Below, piece by piece: positions 31,831-41,394 of a stretch of DNA of 64,000 nucleotides (position 1 is the stretch's first letter; the number at the start of each line of letters is the position of its first letter). The stretch is from Sinorhizobium fredii (GTDB lineage: Bacteria; Pseudomonadota; Alphaproteobacteria; Rhizobiales; Rhizobiaceae), in contig NZ_CP024308.1 of assembly GCF_002944405.1 (NCBI RefSeq), positions 62,001-126,000 on the forward strand. Direction: 5' to 3'. The translations under genes were made by a program, and so were the position numbers. The notes under the pieces were generated by a model. The model saw only the letters and a list, made by a program, of their open reading frames with translations, was not told the DNA's origin and did no database searches.

Positions 31831-32658
31831 GTGCCGAAATCCGAATCCACAGAAACCGTCCCAATGATGAAAAGCGTCGATAGAGCGCTGTATCTGCTGT
31901 CGTATTTTACTGTTCAGGAACCGGAGTGGGGTCTGAGCGAGCTTGCCCGGAAGTCCAAAATCGACAAGGCAACAACCCTGAGAATCCTGGTTGCGCTCAT
32001 TCGCAACGGCTTTGTGGAGCAGCATCCGGAAACTAAGAAATACCGCCTGGGGATCGCGGTGCTCAGGTTGGCTCGGGTGAGGGAAGCAAGTTTCCCGCTT
32101 CTGTCATTGGTCAATCCGGTGCTCGACAGACTGGCCGAGGAAATGCAAGAAACCGCGCACGCTACTCTTGCGTCTGAGACTGCAATGATTACGATTGCGA
32201 TAGCGGAGCCCAAGAGGTCAACGCGGGTCTGGGTAGACCCGTCGCAGTTACTTCCTTTTCATGCCACCGCATCTGGTCTCGCTTATCTCGCGTTCGCCGC
32301 ACCTGGCATCCGGGAGGGCGTTCTTGCCAGTACAGAACTCACCAGATACACGCAAAACACTCTGGTGGAGCCGGAGAAAATTGGCACGCAACTTGAGCAG
32401 GTCAGAGCGCGGGGTTTTGCGTTTTCACCTGGGTCGTTCGAAGCTGAATCGAGCGGTATCGCTGCACCAATTTTCTCCGGTGACGGTGAGGCTTTTGGTT
32501 CAGTGGCCATTGCTGGTGTCGCATCTCGGATGACGAAGGATCATCAGTTGAAAGCGGCGCGGCTGGTCGTCGGAGCTTCGGTGGAAATCTCGCGAGCAAT
32601 TGGCGCCGAGCCGCATCCGAACGTCTTGCGGGCCGAACGGGAGCTACTCAACGCCTGA
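31831..32658 (+). CDS. IclR family transcriptional regulator
   Basis: 275 residues from GTG 31831, preceded by GGAGAAG; the frame is open to 31570 but the promoter at 31746-31774 excludes it. The N-terminal winged helix 'SVDRALYLLSYFTVQEPEWG', 'LSELARKSKIDKATTLRILV', 'ALIRNGFVEQHPETKKYRLG' and the C-terminal effector domain with 'GSVAIAGVASRM' are standard. The gene is convergent with the SDR operon. A 17-bp dyad in its own promoter recurs before three other transcription units in the window, so it probably controls all of them. Its effector would be a pathway metabolite. Confidence 0.88.
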   Translation: MPKSESTETVPMMKSVDRALYLLSYFTVQEPEWGLSELARKSKIDKATTLRILVALIRNGFVEQHPETKKYRLGIAVLRLARVREASFPLLSLVNPVLDRLAEEMQETAHATLASETAMITIAIAEPKRSTRVWVDPSQLLPFHATASGLAYLAFAAPGIREGVLASTELTRYTQNTLVEPEKIGTQLEQVRARGFAFSPGSFEAESSGIAAPIFSGDGEAFGSVAIAGVASRMTKDHQLKAARLVVGASVEISRAIGAEPHPNVLRAERELLNA

Positions 32659-32682
32659 GCCGCAAGCGTTCGTACGCGTCCG

Positions 32683-33474
32683 TCAATTTTGATCGAACTC
32701 CACCAGCCCTTGATTTACCACGCTACTTCCGCCGTCGACGTTAATCAGAGCGCCGTTGACGTATGATGCTTCAGGGGACAGCAGAAACGCAGCGACGTTT
32801 GCAATCTCGCTTGCTTCGGCCGCGCGTCGTTGGGGTACGAGCCGCGTGACGCGCGTGTATCCCTCCTCGGGGTTACCGCCTTTGGTCAGCATGGCCATTT
32901 CCATGTCGGCCATTTCAGTTCGCACCCAACCGGGTGCAATAACGTTCGCGCGAAGACCATGGCGGGCGTACTCGAGGGCGATCGTTTGCGTCAGAAGCGT
33001 CGCGCCCGCCTTCGATGCGCTGTAGGCGGCCAGCCCCACCCCGGCCGTTGCACCAGCTACTGATGAGATGGTGACGATGGATCCTTTGGTCTTTAGCAAA
33101 TGCGGAATGGCAGCCTTCGCAATCACGAACGACGCAGTTAGATTGACGTCTATTTGCGTTTGCCAATCGGCAAGCGACATCTCGGAAACAGGCGCGGCGA
33201 TGACCGTGCCTGCGTTTAGGACAAGCGAATCCAAGCGGCCGAAATGTGCAACGACCTTTTCAACCACGGCCGCCGCGTCCTCCGGTACGCTTACGTCCGC
33301 CGTAAGCGCTAATCCTTCCGTCTGTTCAGCCACGGAACGGAGGGTCTCCTCCCTTCGACCACAGATTGCGATGGAATGCGTGGACGCTAGGCTCAATGCG
33401 ATTGCCGCACCGATTCCGGTGCCTCCACCGGTAATGAGGGCTACAGGTCTGCTTTCGCCGACTGTCGTGGACAT
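32683..33474 (-). CDS. Short-chain dehydrogenase/reductase (SDR)
   Basis: 263 residues, classical SDR. The cofactor loop is 'ALITGGGTGIGAAIALSLA' (TGGGTGIG), 'NAG' follows at 'LVLNAGTVI', the catalytic Ser is in 'IVTISSVAGATA' and the pair Tyr-Lys in 'LAAYSASKAGATLL'. The C-terminus 'SYVNGALINVDGG' is standard. Oxidises or reduces an alcohol or keto group using NAD(P). It is the last gene of the operon with the kinase and phospholyase; it may oxidise an aldehyde or alcohol made from the amino alcohol. Its substrate is unknown. Confidence 0.85.
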   Translation of the reverse strand: MSTTVGESRPVALITGGGTGIGAAIALSLASTHSIAICGRREETLRSVAEQTEGLALTADVSVPEDAAAVVEKVVAHFGRLDSLVLNAGTVIAAPVSEMSLADWQTQIDVNLTASFVIAKAAIPHLLKTKGSIVTISSVAGATAGVGLAAYSASKAGATLLTQTIALEYARHGLRANVIAPGWVRTEMADMEMAMLTKGGNPEEGYTRVTRLVPQRRAAEASEIANVAAFLLSPEASYVNGALINVDGGSSVVNQGLVEFDQN

Positions 33475-33514
33475 TCGCTTCTCCGTTCGACATCTGTGAA
33501 GGTGGCATTCACTC

Positions 33515-34528
33515 TTACCAACCGGCGCCGAGATACTCGTCGGCTAGTCCGTAGGCATCAGACAGGTAGCGTGACAAACGGGCGCCGTTGTCAGCGAATT
33601 CTGGGCGTTCTCCGATCCATCCGATATAGGTGAGGCTGCGCAGCAGCATGAACATCGGCAGAAGAGATTCCTCGCGATCCGAAAGTTCCCTATTACGGCG
33701 ATAGCCGTCGAGAACGGCCTGTCTGATCTCGCGGTAGCGCGGTTCCTTCCGATTACGCAAGAGCGTGGTCGCGATATCGAAGAGACGCCAGCCGTACCCG
33801 GAATCGTCGAAATCTATGAATTGGACGGAACTCGCCGTTACTAGGACGTTCTCCCTCACGAGATCTGCATGAATGAGACCAAAATCGAGTTTCTCTGCAT
33901 TGATGCGCTCCATCTCTGACAAAAGGATACCGCGCAGCCTACAGAGCTTGTCCTGGTCTCTTGTGGATAGGGCGTCAAGATCCCAGAAGCGCCCCCACAA
34001 GGGGTTATCTCCGAGCAAGCCGCGCTTGTCCCAGGATGGGCGCTCGAGCGCGCTCGCCCGTTCCCAGGCATCGCTAATGTTGTGGAGATCGGCCATTTTG
34101 GCTCCGACCGCGGCAAAGATGCGTACCATGTCCTCCGGACCGTGCGACAGCGGTACACCTGACTGGCCTAGGGGCGTCCCGGAGAGCCATGACACGATGT
34201 CGGCATTTTGTTCTGGAAAGTCGACACTTGCAGGCAGTGCAGTGTAGTCATCTCCTTTCAGGGTGGAGATAGGCGTCGGGACCTCAATGCCGCCTTGCTC
34301 AAGCACGTTCATCCATTGGAGCTCTGAAACGAGGGCCTCGGCGCTGTGATATCCAGGGCGGTGAAGCCTCAGCACCGCAGGTCGCCCGTCCGCAAGGGCC
34401 ACCTTGAAGACCGCGTTCTCACGGTATTTCAGAAGCTCCGGCTGCTGGCGGGACAATCCCCAGTGGGAGAGTGCCTCCTTGGCTCTAAGTGAAAGTCTTC
34501 CGGCCAGCGCCTCGGGAATGTCCGCCAT
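33515..34528 (-). CDS. APH-family small-molecule kinase (hydroxylysine/amino-alcohol kinase-like)
   Basis: 337 residues with the aminoglycoside-phosphotransferase fold: 'ENAVFKVALADGRPAVLRLH' (nucleotide-binding Lys strand), catalytic loop 'GLIHADLVRENVLV' with the Asp and Asn, and the metal Asp in 'FIDFDDSGYG'. These belong to the APH/homoserine kinase II/hydroxylysine kinase group. The start ATG 34528 lies 11 bp after the stop of the upstream PLP enzyme. Kinase plus PLP phospholyase is the known pair that degrades 5-hydroxylysine or ethanolamine, so I infer that this enzyme phosphorylates the hydroxyl of an amino alcohol. A resistance role is unlikely in this operon. Confidence 0.8.
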   Translation of the reverse strand: MADIPEALAGRLSLRAKEALSHWGLSRQQPELLKYRENAVFKVALADGRPAVLRLHRPGYHSAEALVSELQWMNVLEQGGIEVPTPISTLKGDDYTALPASVDFPEQNADIVSWLSGTPLGQSGVPLSHGPEDMVRIFAAVGAKMADLHNISDAWERASALERPSWDKRGLLGDNPLWGRFWDLDALSTRDQDKLCRLRGILLSEMERINAEKLDFGLIHADLVRENVLVTASSVQFIDFDDSGYGWRLFDIATTLLRNRKEPRYREIRQAVLDGYRRNRELSDREESLLPMFMLLRSLTYIGWIGERPEFADNGARLSRYLSDAYGLADEYLGAGW

Positions 34529-34539
34529 GACAGATCTCT

Positions 34540-35823
34540 CTAAAGCGCCGAAAGGACGTCATCGAGCGTGCCGATCAGCAGGTCTGCATTTTCTGTGGTG
34601 AACGGCATGGGAGGGCGAATTTTGGTCGCACATTGGTGAATGCCCAGCTTGCCCATCAAGACCCCACGCGTGCGCATTTCGTTGATGAGGCGGGTCGCTA
34701 TTTCAGGAGCGGGTGTTTTTTCCGCCCTGTCGAGGACAAGTTCCGCTCCGAAGAACAGCCCGCTGCCACGCACGTTGCCGATGATCGAATGCTTCTCTGC
34801 TAGTCGCGACAGTCCATCCTTGGCGTATTTGCCGACCTTCCTTGCGTTTTCTACTAGCTTCTCGTGTTCCAGAACATCGAGTACGGCCATGCCTGCTGCA
34901 CAGGAAACCGGATTTCCACCGAATGTGTTGAAGTAGCGAAACGCCTTGCGGAACGCGTTCAGGGTATCTGAACCTGCCACGACACCAGCGATCGGATGTC
35001 CATTGCCCATGGGCTTCCCCAGCGTCGCTATATCGGGAACAATCCCAGCGTGTTGGTGCCCCCACATGTTGTCTCCGGTCCTGCCAAAACCCGGCTGAAC
35101 TTCGTCGGCAATCAAAAGGCCTCCGGCCTTTCGAACCGCTGCCGCCGCCCCGGCCAAGAATCCCTTTGGCAAGTCCGGGAAGCCCTCGTTCGCGAAGAAC
35201 GGATCGATAATGAGCGCCGAAAAGCCGTGCTCACTTTCCTCGAGCGAGCGGATTGCCTTTTCCACTTCACTGGTGAAAGCGGCTGCAAACGGCTCCCCAC
35301 TAACGCCACCCAAAGGCCTGTAGCTATCGGGCGCCGTCACATGGCGTACATGACCACCGTAGCCTCCGACGGGCGGCATGCGTGTCGACAACTGGGAAAC
35401 TGCAGTCGTGTTTCCGTGGTATGTGAAGTTGGTCGCGATGACCCCGGTCTTTCCGGTGACTGCTTGTGCCATCCGAAGAGCTATGTCGTTTGCTTCGCTT
35501 CCGGTGCAGGTCAGGATCGCGGCGTCCAGCGAACGGTCGAAGTAGCCCAACAGCCGTTCGACATAGTTCAAAATGCCCTCGTGAAGATATCGGGTATGGG
35601 TATTCAGCGTTGAAGCCTGCCGGCAGATCGCTTCCACGACGTGCGGGTGGCAATGGCCGACGTGAGGCACGTTGTTATAGCAATCGAGATAGCGCCTTCC
35701 GTCCGCGTCCCAGAGCCAGACGCCCTCTCCACGAACGAGATGCACAGGTTTCTCGTAAAAGATCGAGGTGTTCTTCCCAAGTAGTTTTTCGCGCCTAGCG
35801 AGGAGGGCTTTCGTATCGTTCAT
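34540..35823 (-). CDS. Class III PLP enzyme, phospholyase-like (amino-alcohol phosphate lyase or aminotransferase)
   Basis: 427 residues from ATG 35823. PLP Lys is K270 in 'TLGKPMGNGHP', and D240 in 'LIADEVQPGFGR' binds the pyridine N. 'DCYNNVPHVGHCHPHVV' and 'LNTHTRYLHEGILNYVERL' are much like those of ETNPPL/PHYKPL, the ethanolamine-phosphate and 5-phosphohydroxylysine phospholyases. The downstream kinase would supply the phosphorylated substrate; the lyase would release ammonia, phosphate and an aldehyde. An ordinary aminotransferase cannot be excluded. It heads the minus-strand operon, behind a promoter (35875-35904) and IclR site 2. The frame open to 36261 lies over the permease and is not used. 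Confidence 0.8.
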   Translation of the reverse strand: MNDTKALLARREKLLGKNTSIFYEKPVHLVRGEGVWLWDADGRRYLDCYNNVPHVGHCHPHVVEAICRQASTLNTHTRYLHEGILNYVERLLGYFDRSLDAAILTCTGSEANDIALRMAQAVTGKTGVIATNFTYHGNTTAVSQLSTRMPPVGGYGGHVRHVTAPDSYRPLGGVSGEPFAAAFTSEVEKAIRSLEESEHGFSALIIDPFFANEGFPDLPKGFLAGAAAAVRKAGGLLIADEVQPGFGRTGDNMWGHQHAGIVPDIATLGKPMGNGHPIAGVVAGSDTLNAFRKAFRYFNTFGGNPVSCAAGMAVLDVLEHEKLVENARKVGKYAKDGLSRLAEKHSIIGNVRGSGLFFGAELVLDRAEKTPAPEIATRLINEMRTRGVLMGKLGIHQCATKIRPPMPFTTENADLLIGTLDDVLSAL

Positions 35824-35848
35824 CATCCCGCCTGTAGTTGTTTCGTAC

Positions 35849-35865
35849 GGTTCATTATTATAACC
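35849..35865. promoter_or_regulatory. IclR-type operator, site 2
   Basis: GGTTCATTATTATAACC differs from site 1 by one base. It lies between the -10 box and the start codon of the phospholyase operon, as a repressor block would. Confidence 0.7.
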
Positions 35866-35874
35866 GAGAGATAC

Positions 35875-35904
35875 ATTATCGGACCGGTTTTCAGCAATTG
35901 TCAA
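35875..35904 (-). promoter_or_regulatory. Promoter of the phospholyase-kinase-SDR operon
   Basis: On the minus strand TTGACA (35904-35899) and GATAAT (35880-35875) are 18 bases apart: a near-consensus pair. The expected start of transcription falls right before the operator at 35865-35849. Confidence 0.65.
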
Positions 35905-35980
35905 GCGCCCGCCGGCAAAAACATCGACGGGAGGTGACATATTGACATCCGGCAAAAGTAGAACAAAATAGATAACCATC

Positions 35981-35997
35981 GGTGATAATAATGAACC
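35981..35997. promoter_or_regulatory. IclR-type operator, site 3
   Basis: GGTGATAATAATGAACC, 37 bases before the permease ATG. It is identical over 19 bases (with the next AA) to site 4 at 45385. On the other strand it reads GGTTCATTATTATCACC, differing from site 2 by a single base. Permease promoter candidates lie at 35942 (TTGACA) but the -10 box is unclear. Confidence 0.68.
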
Positions 35998-36033
35998 AAG
36001 AAGGCCGAGAGAAACTCTAGATAGGGAACTTAG

Positions 36034-37473
36034 ATGTTTAACGAACAAACCTCGACCGATCGCGGTCTGCGGGCAGGGACTCTGGGAGCAGCGGCCATCA
36101 CGTTGATGGTCGTATCCGCGGTTGCCCCCCTCACCAACATGGCGGGCGTATTGCCGGTCGCTATTCTTTTCGGCAACGGCACGGCCATAGTCCCAGCCTT
36201 CATGCTGATGATGATTTTGGTTCTGATATTCTCGGTGGGGTACGTAGCCATGGCCCGGCACGTGCAGAATGCTGGGGCGTTTTACACACTCATTACCAAG
36301 GGACTGGGAAAGACCGTGGGCGGAGCGGCTGCTGTGGTCGCGCTTCTCGGGTACAATTGCATGCAGATTGGCATGTCGGGAATGTTTGGCCCGGTATGCA
36401 CAGATCTGGTCAAAACTTTCACTGGTGTGACAGTTCCTTGGTGGGCATTCAGCCTTGGCGCCTCGGCTTTGATCGGGGTCCTTGCCTACAGACGTGTGGA
36501 TCTATCCGCTAAGGTCCTTGGTCTCCTGGTTCTCGCCGAGTTCGCAGTTGTTTTGGTTCTTGACCTGATGATCGTCTACAAAGGCGTTCCCGGAGGATTT
36601 GACCTCGCTCCGCTCTCGTTGTCGGGCATGCCAAGCGCATCTGCGCTCGGAGTGACATTCGTGTTCGCCTTCGGCTGCTACATCGGTATCGAAGCCACAA
36701 CCATATACAGCGAGGAGGCGAAAGACCCGAAGCGGACCATTCCCCTTGCCACATACGCGGCAGTCGTCCTGATCGGTGTGTTCTATTCCGTCTCAACGAT
36801 TTGGATCGTCGAGGCTGCAGGCACGGCCACTATAGTCAGCCAACTGCAGAACATCGCCGATCCAATCCAGTTCGTGTTCAACATCGGCAACCAGTATGTC
36901 GGCAATTGGCTGGCTGTGTTGATGCGCGTCTTGTTCGTGACCAGCGTTTTCGCCTGTCTCCTGGCCTTCCACAATCACGTCGCCCGCTATTTCTACTTTC
37001 TCGGCAAGGAAGGCCTCATGCCCGCTTGGCTTGGCCGCACCCACGATACCTATCAGAGTCCGCACCGCGGCACGATTGTGCAGACAATTATCGCGCTCGC
37101 TGTCATCTCGATCTTCGCAATTTCAGGTCTTGACCCGCTGCTTACGCTGTTCGCGTGGGTCGCTAATGTAGCTGTGATCAGCATCATCCTGCTGATGTTG
37201 ATGGTTTGCTTCGCGATCATTGCCTTCTTCAGCAAGAACCCGGATTTGGAGCCGAACCAGCTGATCAAGACGAAGATCATGCCAGCTATCGCGGCCACAG
37301 GCTTTGGCATCGTGGCCTACTTCGGCATTTCCGGTTTCGACATCCTGACCGGTACACCAGGCCCGTTGGCGATCGCGCTGCCGTCCTTGATACTTGTCGC
37401 TGCGGTGATCGGAGCGGTGAGAGCAACGACGCGGCCGGACGCATTTGCCCGATTGAGCGCCGACCAGATCTAA
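36034..37473 (+). CDS. APC-superfamily amino acid/amine permease
   Basis: 479 residues with twelve or so hydrophobic segments. The N-terminal helix carries '[20 protein letters not shown]', typical of APC transporters whose first helix has a broken centre, and '[26 protein letters not shown]' is the family signature in the middle. It probably imports an amino acid, amine or amino alcohol together with H+ or Na+. It stands divergent from the phospholyase operon with IclR sites 2 and 3 between the starts, so the substrate is likely that of the kinase-phospholyase pathway. It ends with a terminator at 37489. Confidence 0.88.
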   Translation: MFNEQTSTDRGLRAGTLGAAAITLMVVSAVAPLTNMAGVLPVAILFGNGTAIVPAFMLMMILVLIFSVGYVAMARHVQNAGAFYTLITKGLGKTVGGAAAVVALLGYNCMQIGMSGMFGPVCTDLVKTFTGVTVPWWAFSLGASALIGVLAYRRVDLSAKVLGLLVLAEFAVVLVLDLMIVYKGVPGGFDLAPLSLSGMPSASALGVTFVFAFGCYIGIEATTIYSEEAKDPKRTIPLATYAAVVLIGVFYSVSTIWIVEAAGTATIVSQLQNIADPIQFVFNIGNQYVGNWLAVLMRVLFVTSVFACLLAFHNHVARYFYFLGKEGLMPAWLGRTHDTYQSPHRGTIVQTIIALAVISIFAISGLDPLLTLFAWVANVAVISIILLMLMVCFAIIAFFSKNPDLEPNQLIKTKIMPAIAATGFGIVAYFGISGFDILTGTPGPLAIALPSLILVAAVIGAVRATTRPDAFARLSADQI

Positions 37474-37488
37474 GCGTCGCAAGAGAGG

Positions 37489-37516
37489 GGGCTCGCCTTC
37501 GGGCGGGCCCTTTGTT
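37489..37516 (+). terminator. Rho-independent terminator of the permease gene
   Basis: GGGCTCGCC (37489-37497) pairs with GGCGGGCCC (37502-37510, one G-T pair) around the loop TTCG, followed by TTTGTT. It lies 16 bases after the permease stop. Confidence 0.72.
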
Positions 37517-37522
37517 CATGAA

Positions 37523-37892
37523 AAAGCGGCTGGTGCCGTCCGGCATCAGGCCCTGGCCCTGGGTGGCGCGGATGGCGGCGCAAAGGTTGGTCCTGCGGCT
37601 CAGGCACGAATAGCATTCGCGGCACTCGGGCGTGTACAGCGGAATGACATGATCACCCCTCCTCACCGACGTGACGCCCGGACCGACATCGACCACGACT
37701 CCGGCGCCCTCATGGCCGAGGATCGCCGGGAACAGCCCTTGTCCGCCCCGACAGGGCGAAATTGTCGGTGTGGCAGATGCCGGTCGCCTTGACCTCGACC
37801 AGCACCTCGCCGGCCTGCGGACCTTCGAGTTGAACGGTCATCACTTCCAAGGGCTTGCCTGCCTGAACGGCGACGGCGGCACGTACGTCCAT
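37523..37892 (-). pseudogene. Remnant of class III alcohol dehydrogenase (glutathione-dependent formaldehyde dehydrogenase)
   Basis: The first 60 residues, '[20 protein letters not shown]' on to '[12 protein letters not shown]', then after a frame change near 37740 '[13 protein letters not shown]' and '[20 protein letters not shown]', then '[12 protein letters not shown]' up to '[10 protein letters not shown]' at 37523. That is the N-terminal third of AdhC/FrmA including the structural-zinc cysteines. The Rossmann domain is missing and a frameshift interrupts what is left, so the gene is dead. It lies at the end of the ETF-QO operon. Intact relatives oxidise S-hydroxymethyl-glutathione; a formaldehyde-forming pathway could once have used it. 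Confidence 0.82.
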
Positions 37893-37919
37893 AATCTCGA
37901 TCCTTTATTTGTGTTCGGG

Positions 37920-39584
37920 CTACATGTTCGGATAGACCGGGCCTTCGCCCCCTTGCGGCGGCACCCAGTTGATGTTCTGGTTCGGGTCCTTGATGTCGCA
38001 GGTTTTGCAGTGGACGCAGTTCTGCGCATTAATGACGAAGGTCGGCTTACCGTCCTTCTCCACCCATTCGTAGACGCCGGCGGGACAGTAGCGCGTCGAA
38101 GGTCCGGCATAAACGTCATATCCGGAACGCTTCTGCAGGTCGGGGTCCTTGAGCTGTAAATGCACCGGCTGATCCTCCTCGTGGTTGGTGTTCGAGAGGA
38201 ACACCGAGGAGAGCCGATCGAAGGTAAGCACGCCGTCCGGCTTGGGGTAGTCGATCTTCTGGTGTTTCGCCGCTGGCTCCAGGGAGGCCGCATCGGTCTT
38301 GCCATGTCTCAGCGTGCCGAAGATGGAGAAGCCGAAGAGCGTGTTCGTCCACATGTCGAGGCCGCCGAGCGCGACACCCACCGCCGTACCGAAGCGCGAC
38401 CAGAGCGGCTTGACGTTTCTCACCTTCTTCAGATCCTGGCCGATGGCGCTGTCGCGCCAACCGCGCTCGATCTCGATCGGCTCGTCATTGGCGCGACCGG
38501 CAGCGAGCGCCTCCGCCAGTTTCTCCGCCGCGAGCATACCGGAGAGTACCGCGTTGTGGCTGCCCTTGATGCGCGGCACGTTGACGAAACCGGCCGAGCA
38601 GCCAATCAGCGCGCCACCGGGGAATGACAGTTTCGGCACCGATTGCCAGCCACCCTCCGTGATCGCACGGGCGCCATAGGAGAGGCGCTTGCCGCCTTCG
38701 AAAGTGCCGCGGATGACGGGGTGCGTCTTGAAGCGCTGGAATTCCTCGAAGGGGTGGAGATAAGGATTTTTGTAGTTCAGGTGCACGACGAAGCCGACAG
38801 CAACCAGATTGTCTTCGAGGTGGTAAAGGAAAGAGCCGCCGCCGGTTTTCATGTCGAGCGGCCAGCCGAAGGAATGCTGCACCAGGCCGGGTTTATGGTT
38901 CTCAGGCCTTACTTCCCAGAGCTCCTTCAGGCCGATGCCGAATTTCGGCACGTCGCGGCCCTCGTCGAGCCTGAACTTGGCGATCAGTTGCTTGGCGAGC
39001 GAGCCCCGGACGCCCTCGCCGATAAGCGTGTATTTGCCGAGGAGCGCCATGCCACGGGCATAGTTTGGCCCCGGTTCGCCGGAGCGTTGGATGCCCATGT
39101 CGCCGGTGGCCACGCCGATCACGGCGCCCTCGTCATTATAAAGCACTTCGGCGGCGGCAAAGCCCGGATAGATCTCGACGCCCAGCGCCTCGGCATGGGT
39201 GGCGAGCCAGCGACAGACATTGCCGAGCGAGACGACATAGTTGCCGTGATTGTTCATCAACGGCGGCATCAGAAAGTTCGGCAGGCGGATCGAGCCGGCC
39301 GGACCCAGGAAGAGAAAATGGTCGTCGGTGACTTCGGTCTTGAACGGATGATCCGGCTCATCGCGCCAGCCGGGCAATAGCCGGTCGATGCCGATCGGGT
39401 CGACGACCGCGCCGGAGAGGATGTGCGCGCCGACTTCGGCGCCCTTTTCGAGAACGACGACGGAGAGCTCAGGATTGACCTGCTTCAGCCGGATCGCCGC
39501 CGCAAGCCCGGCGGGACCTGCGCCGACGATCACGACGTCGAATTCCATGCTCTCGCGTTCCGGCAGTTCTTGTCGTTCGGTCAT
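37920..39584 (-). CDS. Electron transfer flavoprotein-ubiquinone oxidoreductase
   Basis: 554 residues, full length for the family. FAD site '[19 protein letters not shown]' at about 18-36; the membrane-facing part has '[22 protein letters not shown]'; the C-terminal 4Fe-4S region shows 'CPAGVYEW' and '[19 protein letters not shown]'. It oxidises reduced ETF and hands electrons to ubiquinone at the inner membrane. ATG overlaps the folD stop (ATGA). An N-terminal start at the second Met would also fit. Partner ETF genes are 1.8 kb upstream in the same operon, which suggests a dedicated route from flavin dehydrogenases to the respiratory chain. Confidence 0.93.
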   Translation of the reverse strand: MTERQELPERESMEFDVVIVGAGPAGLAAAIRLKQVNPELSVVVLEKGAEVGAHILSGAVVDPIGIDRLLPGWRDEPDHPFKTEVTDDHFLFLGPAGSIRLPNFLMPPLMNNHGNYVVSLGNVCRWLATHAEALGVEIYPGFAAAEVLYNDEGAVIGVATGDMGIQRSGEPGPNYARGMALLGKYTLIGEGVRGSLAKQLIAKFRLDEGRDVPKFGIGLKELWEVRPENHKPGLVQHSFGWPLDMKTGGGSFLYHLEDNLVAVGFVVHLNYKNPYLHPFEEFQRFKTHPVIRGTFEGGKRLSYGARAITEGGWQSVPKLSFPGGALIGCSAGFVNVPRIKGSHNAVLSGMLAAEKLAEALAAGRANDEPIEIERGWRDSAIGQDLKKVRNVKPLWSRFGTAVGVALGGLDMWTNTLFGFSIFGTLRHGKTDAASLEPAAKHQKIDYPKPDGVLTFDRLSSVFLSNTNHEEDQPVHLQLKDPDLQKRSGYDVYAGPSTRYCPAGVYEWVEKDGKPTFVINAQNCVHCKTCDIKDPNQNINWVPPQGGEGPVYPNM

Positions 39585-40519
39585 GGTGTTCGGCCGAGTT
39601 GGGTTCGTTGCTCAAAAAGTGGGACCGATCGGCCATGCGCGCGGCAGGCAGCGCTTAACGTATTCGCCATCAGCATCGCGATCGTCATGGGGCCAACCCC
39701 ACCGGGAACCGGAGTGATCGCACCGGCTCTTTCCACAGCCCCGTCGAAATCCACATCGCCCACGAGCCGGGTCGTGCCGGAAGTCGCCTCTCGCACTCCG
39801 ATCCGATTTATCCCGACGTCGATCACCGTCGCCCCCGGCTTAATCCAATCCGCCCGGACCATTTCAGGACGCCCAACCGCCGCGACAAGGATGTCCGCTT
39901 GGCGGCAAAGCGCCTCGACGTCTGGCGTCTTGCTGTGCGCAACAGTGACGGTGGCATTGGCTGCCAGCAACAGGTTCGCCATAGGCTTGCCAACTATGTT
40001 TGAGCGACCGAGAACGACTGCCCGCAGTCCGGAAAGGTCTTGTCCATGAATCCTTTGGATCAAGATCATGGAGCCGGCCGGAGTGCATGGGACGAACCCG
40101 GAGTCGAGCACGCCTGTGCCGAGCCTGCCAACATTCATGAAGTGAAAGCCGTCAACGTCCTTCTCCGGCGAGATGGACTGGACGACCTTCCCAGCGTCGA
40201 TGTGGCCGGGAAGGGGAAGTTGCATGAGAATGCCGTGTACTGAGTCGTCGAAGTTCAAAGATTCGATCACCTCCAACAACTTAGCCTCGCAAACGTCTTC
40301 GGGGAGTTCGTGCTTGATCGACAGAAATCCGCACTCATCGGCCTTCCTGGCTTTCGATCCCACATAGACTTGGCTCGCGGGGTCGCTGCCAACGATCACG
40401 ACGGCGAGGCCAGGCTTTACACCATCGATCGCCAACGAGCGCGTGTGGGCCTTGACCCTGTCAAGCACGCTTTCTGCAATCTCCTTCCCGGAGATGACCT
40501 CACAATCAATCCTGCGCAT
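39581..40519 (-). CDS. folD: Bifunctional methylene-THF dehydrogenase/methenyl-THF cyclohydrolase
   Basis: 312 residues, slightly longer than most FolD (about 290-300) because of a C-terminal tail. '[14 protein letters not shown]' contains the catalytic Lys, '[27 protein letters not shown]' is the folate site and '[21 protein letters not shown]' the cofactor loop; '[16 protein letters not shown]' ends the fold. It turns 5,10-methylene-THF into 10-formyl-THF. Its neighbours purU and the ETF genes suggest that it oxidises C1 units from demethylation; a housekeeping copy probably exists elsewhere. Confidence 0.93.
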   Translation of the reverse strand: MRRIDCEVISGKEIAESVLDRVKAHTRSLAIDGVKPGLAVVIVGSDPASQVYVGSKARKADECGFLSIKHELPEDVCEAKLLEVIESLNFDDSVHGILMQLPLPGHIDAGKVVQSISPEKDVDGFHFMNVGRLGTGVLDSGFVPCTPAGSMILIQRIHGQDLSGLRAVVLGRSNIVGKPMANLLLAANATVTVAHSKTPDVEALCRQADILVAAVGRPEMVRADWIKPGATVIDVGINRIGVREATSGTTRLVGDVDFDGAVERAGAITPVPGGVGPMTIAMLMANTLSAACRAHGRSVPLFEQRTQLGRTP

Positions 40520-40528
40520 GTTCCGGAC

Positions 40529-41383
40529 TCAAGCGAAGACGATTGTGCGGTGGCCGTTGAGCATGACGCGGCACTCGAGGTGCATCTTGACGGCACGCGC
40601 AAGGACGCGGCTTTCGATGTCACGGCCAGTGGCGACGAAGTCCTCGGCCGTCATGGCATGGGTGACGCGTTCGGTCTCCTGCTCAATAATCGGTCCTTCG
40701 TCCAAGTCGGGCGTGACGTAATGCGAGGTGGCGCCGATTAGCTTCACGCCGCGTTCAAACGCCTGGTGGTAGGGCTTCGCGCCCTTGAAAGAGGGCAGGA
40801 AAGAATGATGAATGTTGATGACCTTTCCATAGAGGCGAGTCGACAAGTTGTCGGAAAGCACTTGCATGTAGCGCGCCAGGATGACGAGATCGGCACCGCT
40901 GTCGCGGACGAGCTGAAGCAACTGCGCTTCACGCTCTTGCTTGTTCTCTCTGGTTACTGGCCAATGATAGAAGGGAATGCCTTCCTGCTCGGCCGTCCTG
41001 GCGCTGTCGTCGTGGTTCGAGACGATCGCCGCTACCTCGCCGTTCAGCCAGCCGACCCTGATCTGGTAGAGCAGGTGAAGCATCGCATGGTCAAACTTCG
41101 ACACCATGATGATGATCTTCGGCTTGCGGCTGCCATCGACCAAGCTTGCCTTCATCTCAAAGCGGTCGATGACCGGCGTCAGCACTTTTTCAAGCTCGTC
41201 CTTCTCGCGTTCCGGCGGGGCCGTGAAGGCGATACGCATGAAGAACCGGTTCGAGCTGCGGTCCCAATACTGGTTACTTTCCGCGATATTAGCGCCAACC
41301 GACGCGAGTTCGGTGGTCACGGCAGCCACGATGCCCGGGCGATCGTCGCAGGAGAGGGTGAGTATGTAGCTGTTCGATAACAT
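40529..41383 (-). CDS. purU: Formyltetrahydrofolate deformylase
   Basis: 284 residues: an N-terminal ACT domain ('YILTLSCDDRPGIVAAVTTE') and a formyl-transferase-like hydrolase domain with 'VILARYMQVLSDNL', 'INIHHSFLPSFKGAKPYHQAF' (Asn-His pair) and 'ATSHYVTPDLDEGPII' (Asp). It hydrolyses 10-formyl-THF to formate and THF. It is nine bases from folD and 11 bp behind etfA, so it is in the operon. In such operons it drains C1 units and regenerates free THF for demethylases. Confidence 0.93.
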   Translation of the reverse strand: MLSNSYILTLSCDDRPGIVAAVTTELASVGANIAESNQYWDRSSNRFFMRIAFTAPPEREKDELEKVLTPVIDRFEMKASLVDGSRKPKIIIMVSKFDHAMLHLLYQIRVGWLNGEVAAIVSNHDDSARTAEQEGIPFYHWPVTRENKQEREAQLLQLVRDSGADLVILARYMQVLSDNLSTRLYGKVINIHHSFLPSFKGAKPYHQAFERGVKLIGATSHYVTPDLDEGPIIEQETERVTHAMTAEDFVATGRDIESRVLARAVKMHLECRVMLNGHRTIVFA

Positions 41384-41394
41384 GGGCGTTCCGT

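Noticed and set aside
33515..34528. Aminoglycoside resistance gene
   Set aside because: The fold is APH, but the operon (PLP phospholyase, SDR, permease, IclR site) points to catabolism rather than resistance.
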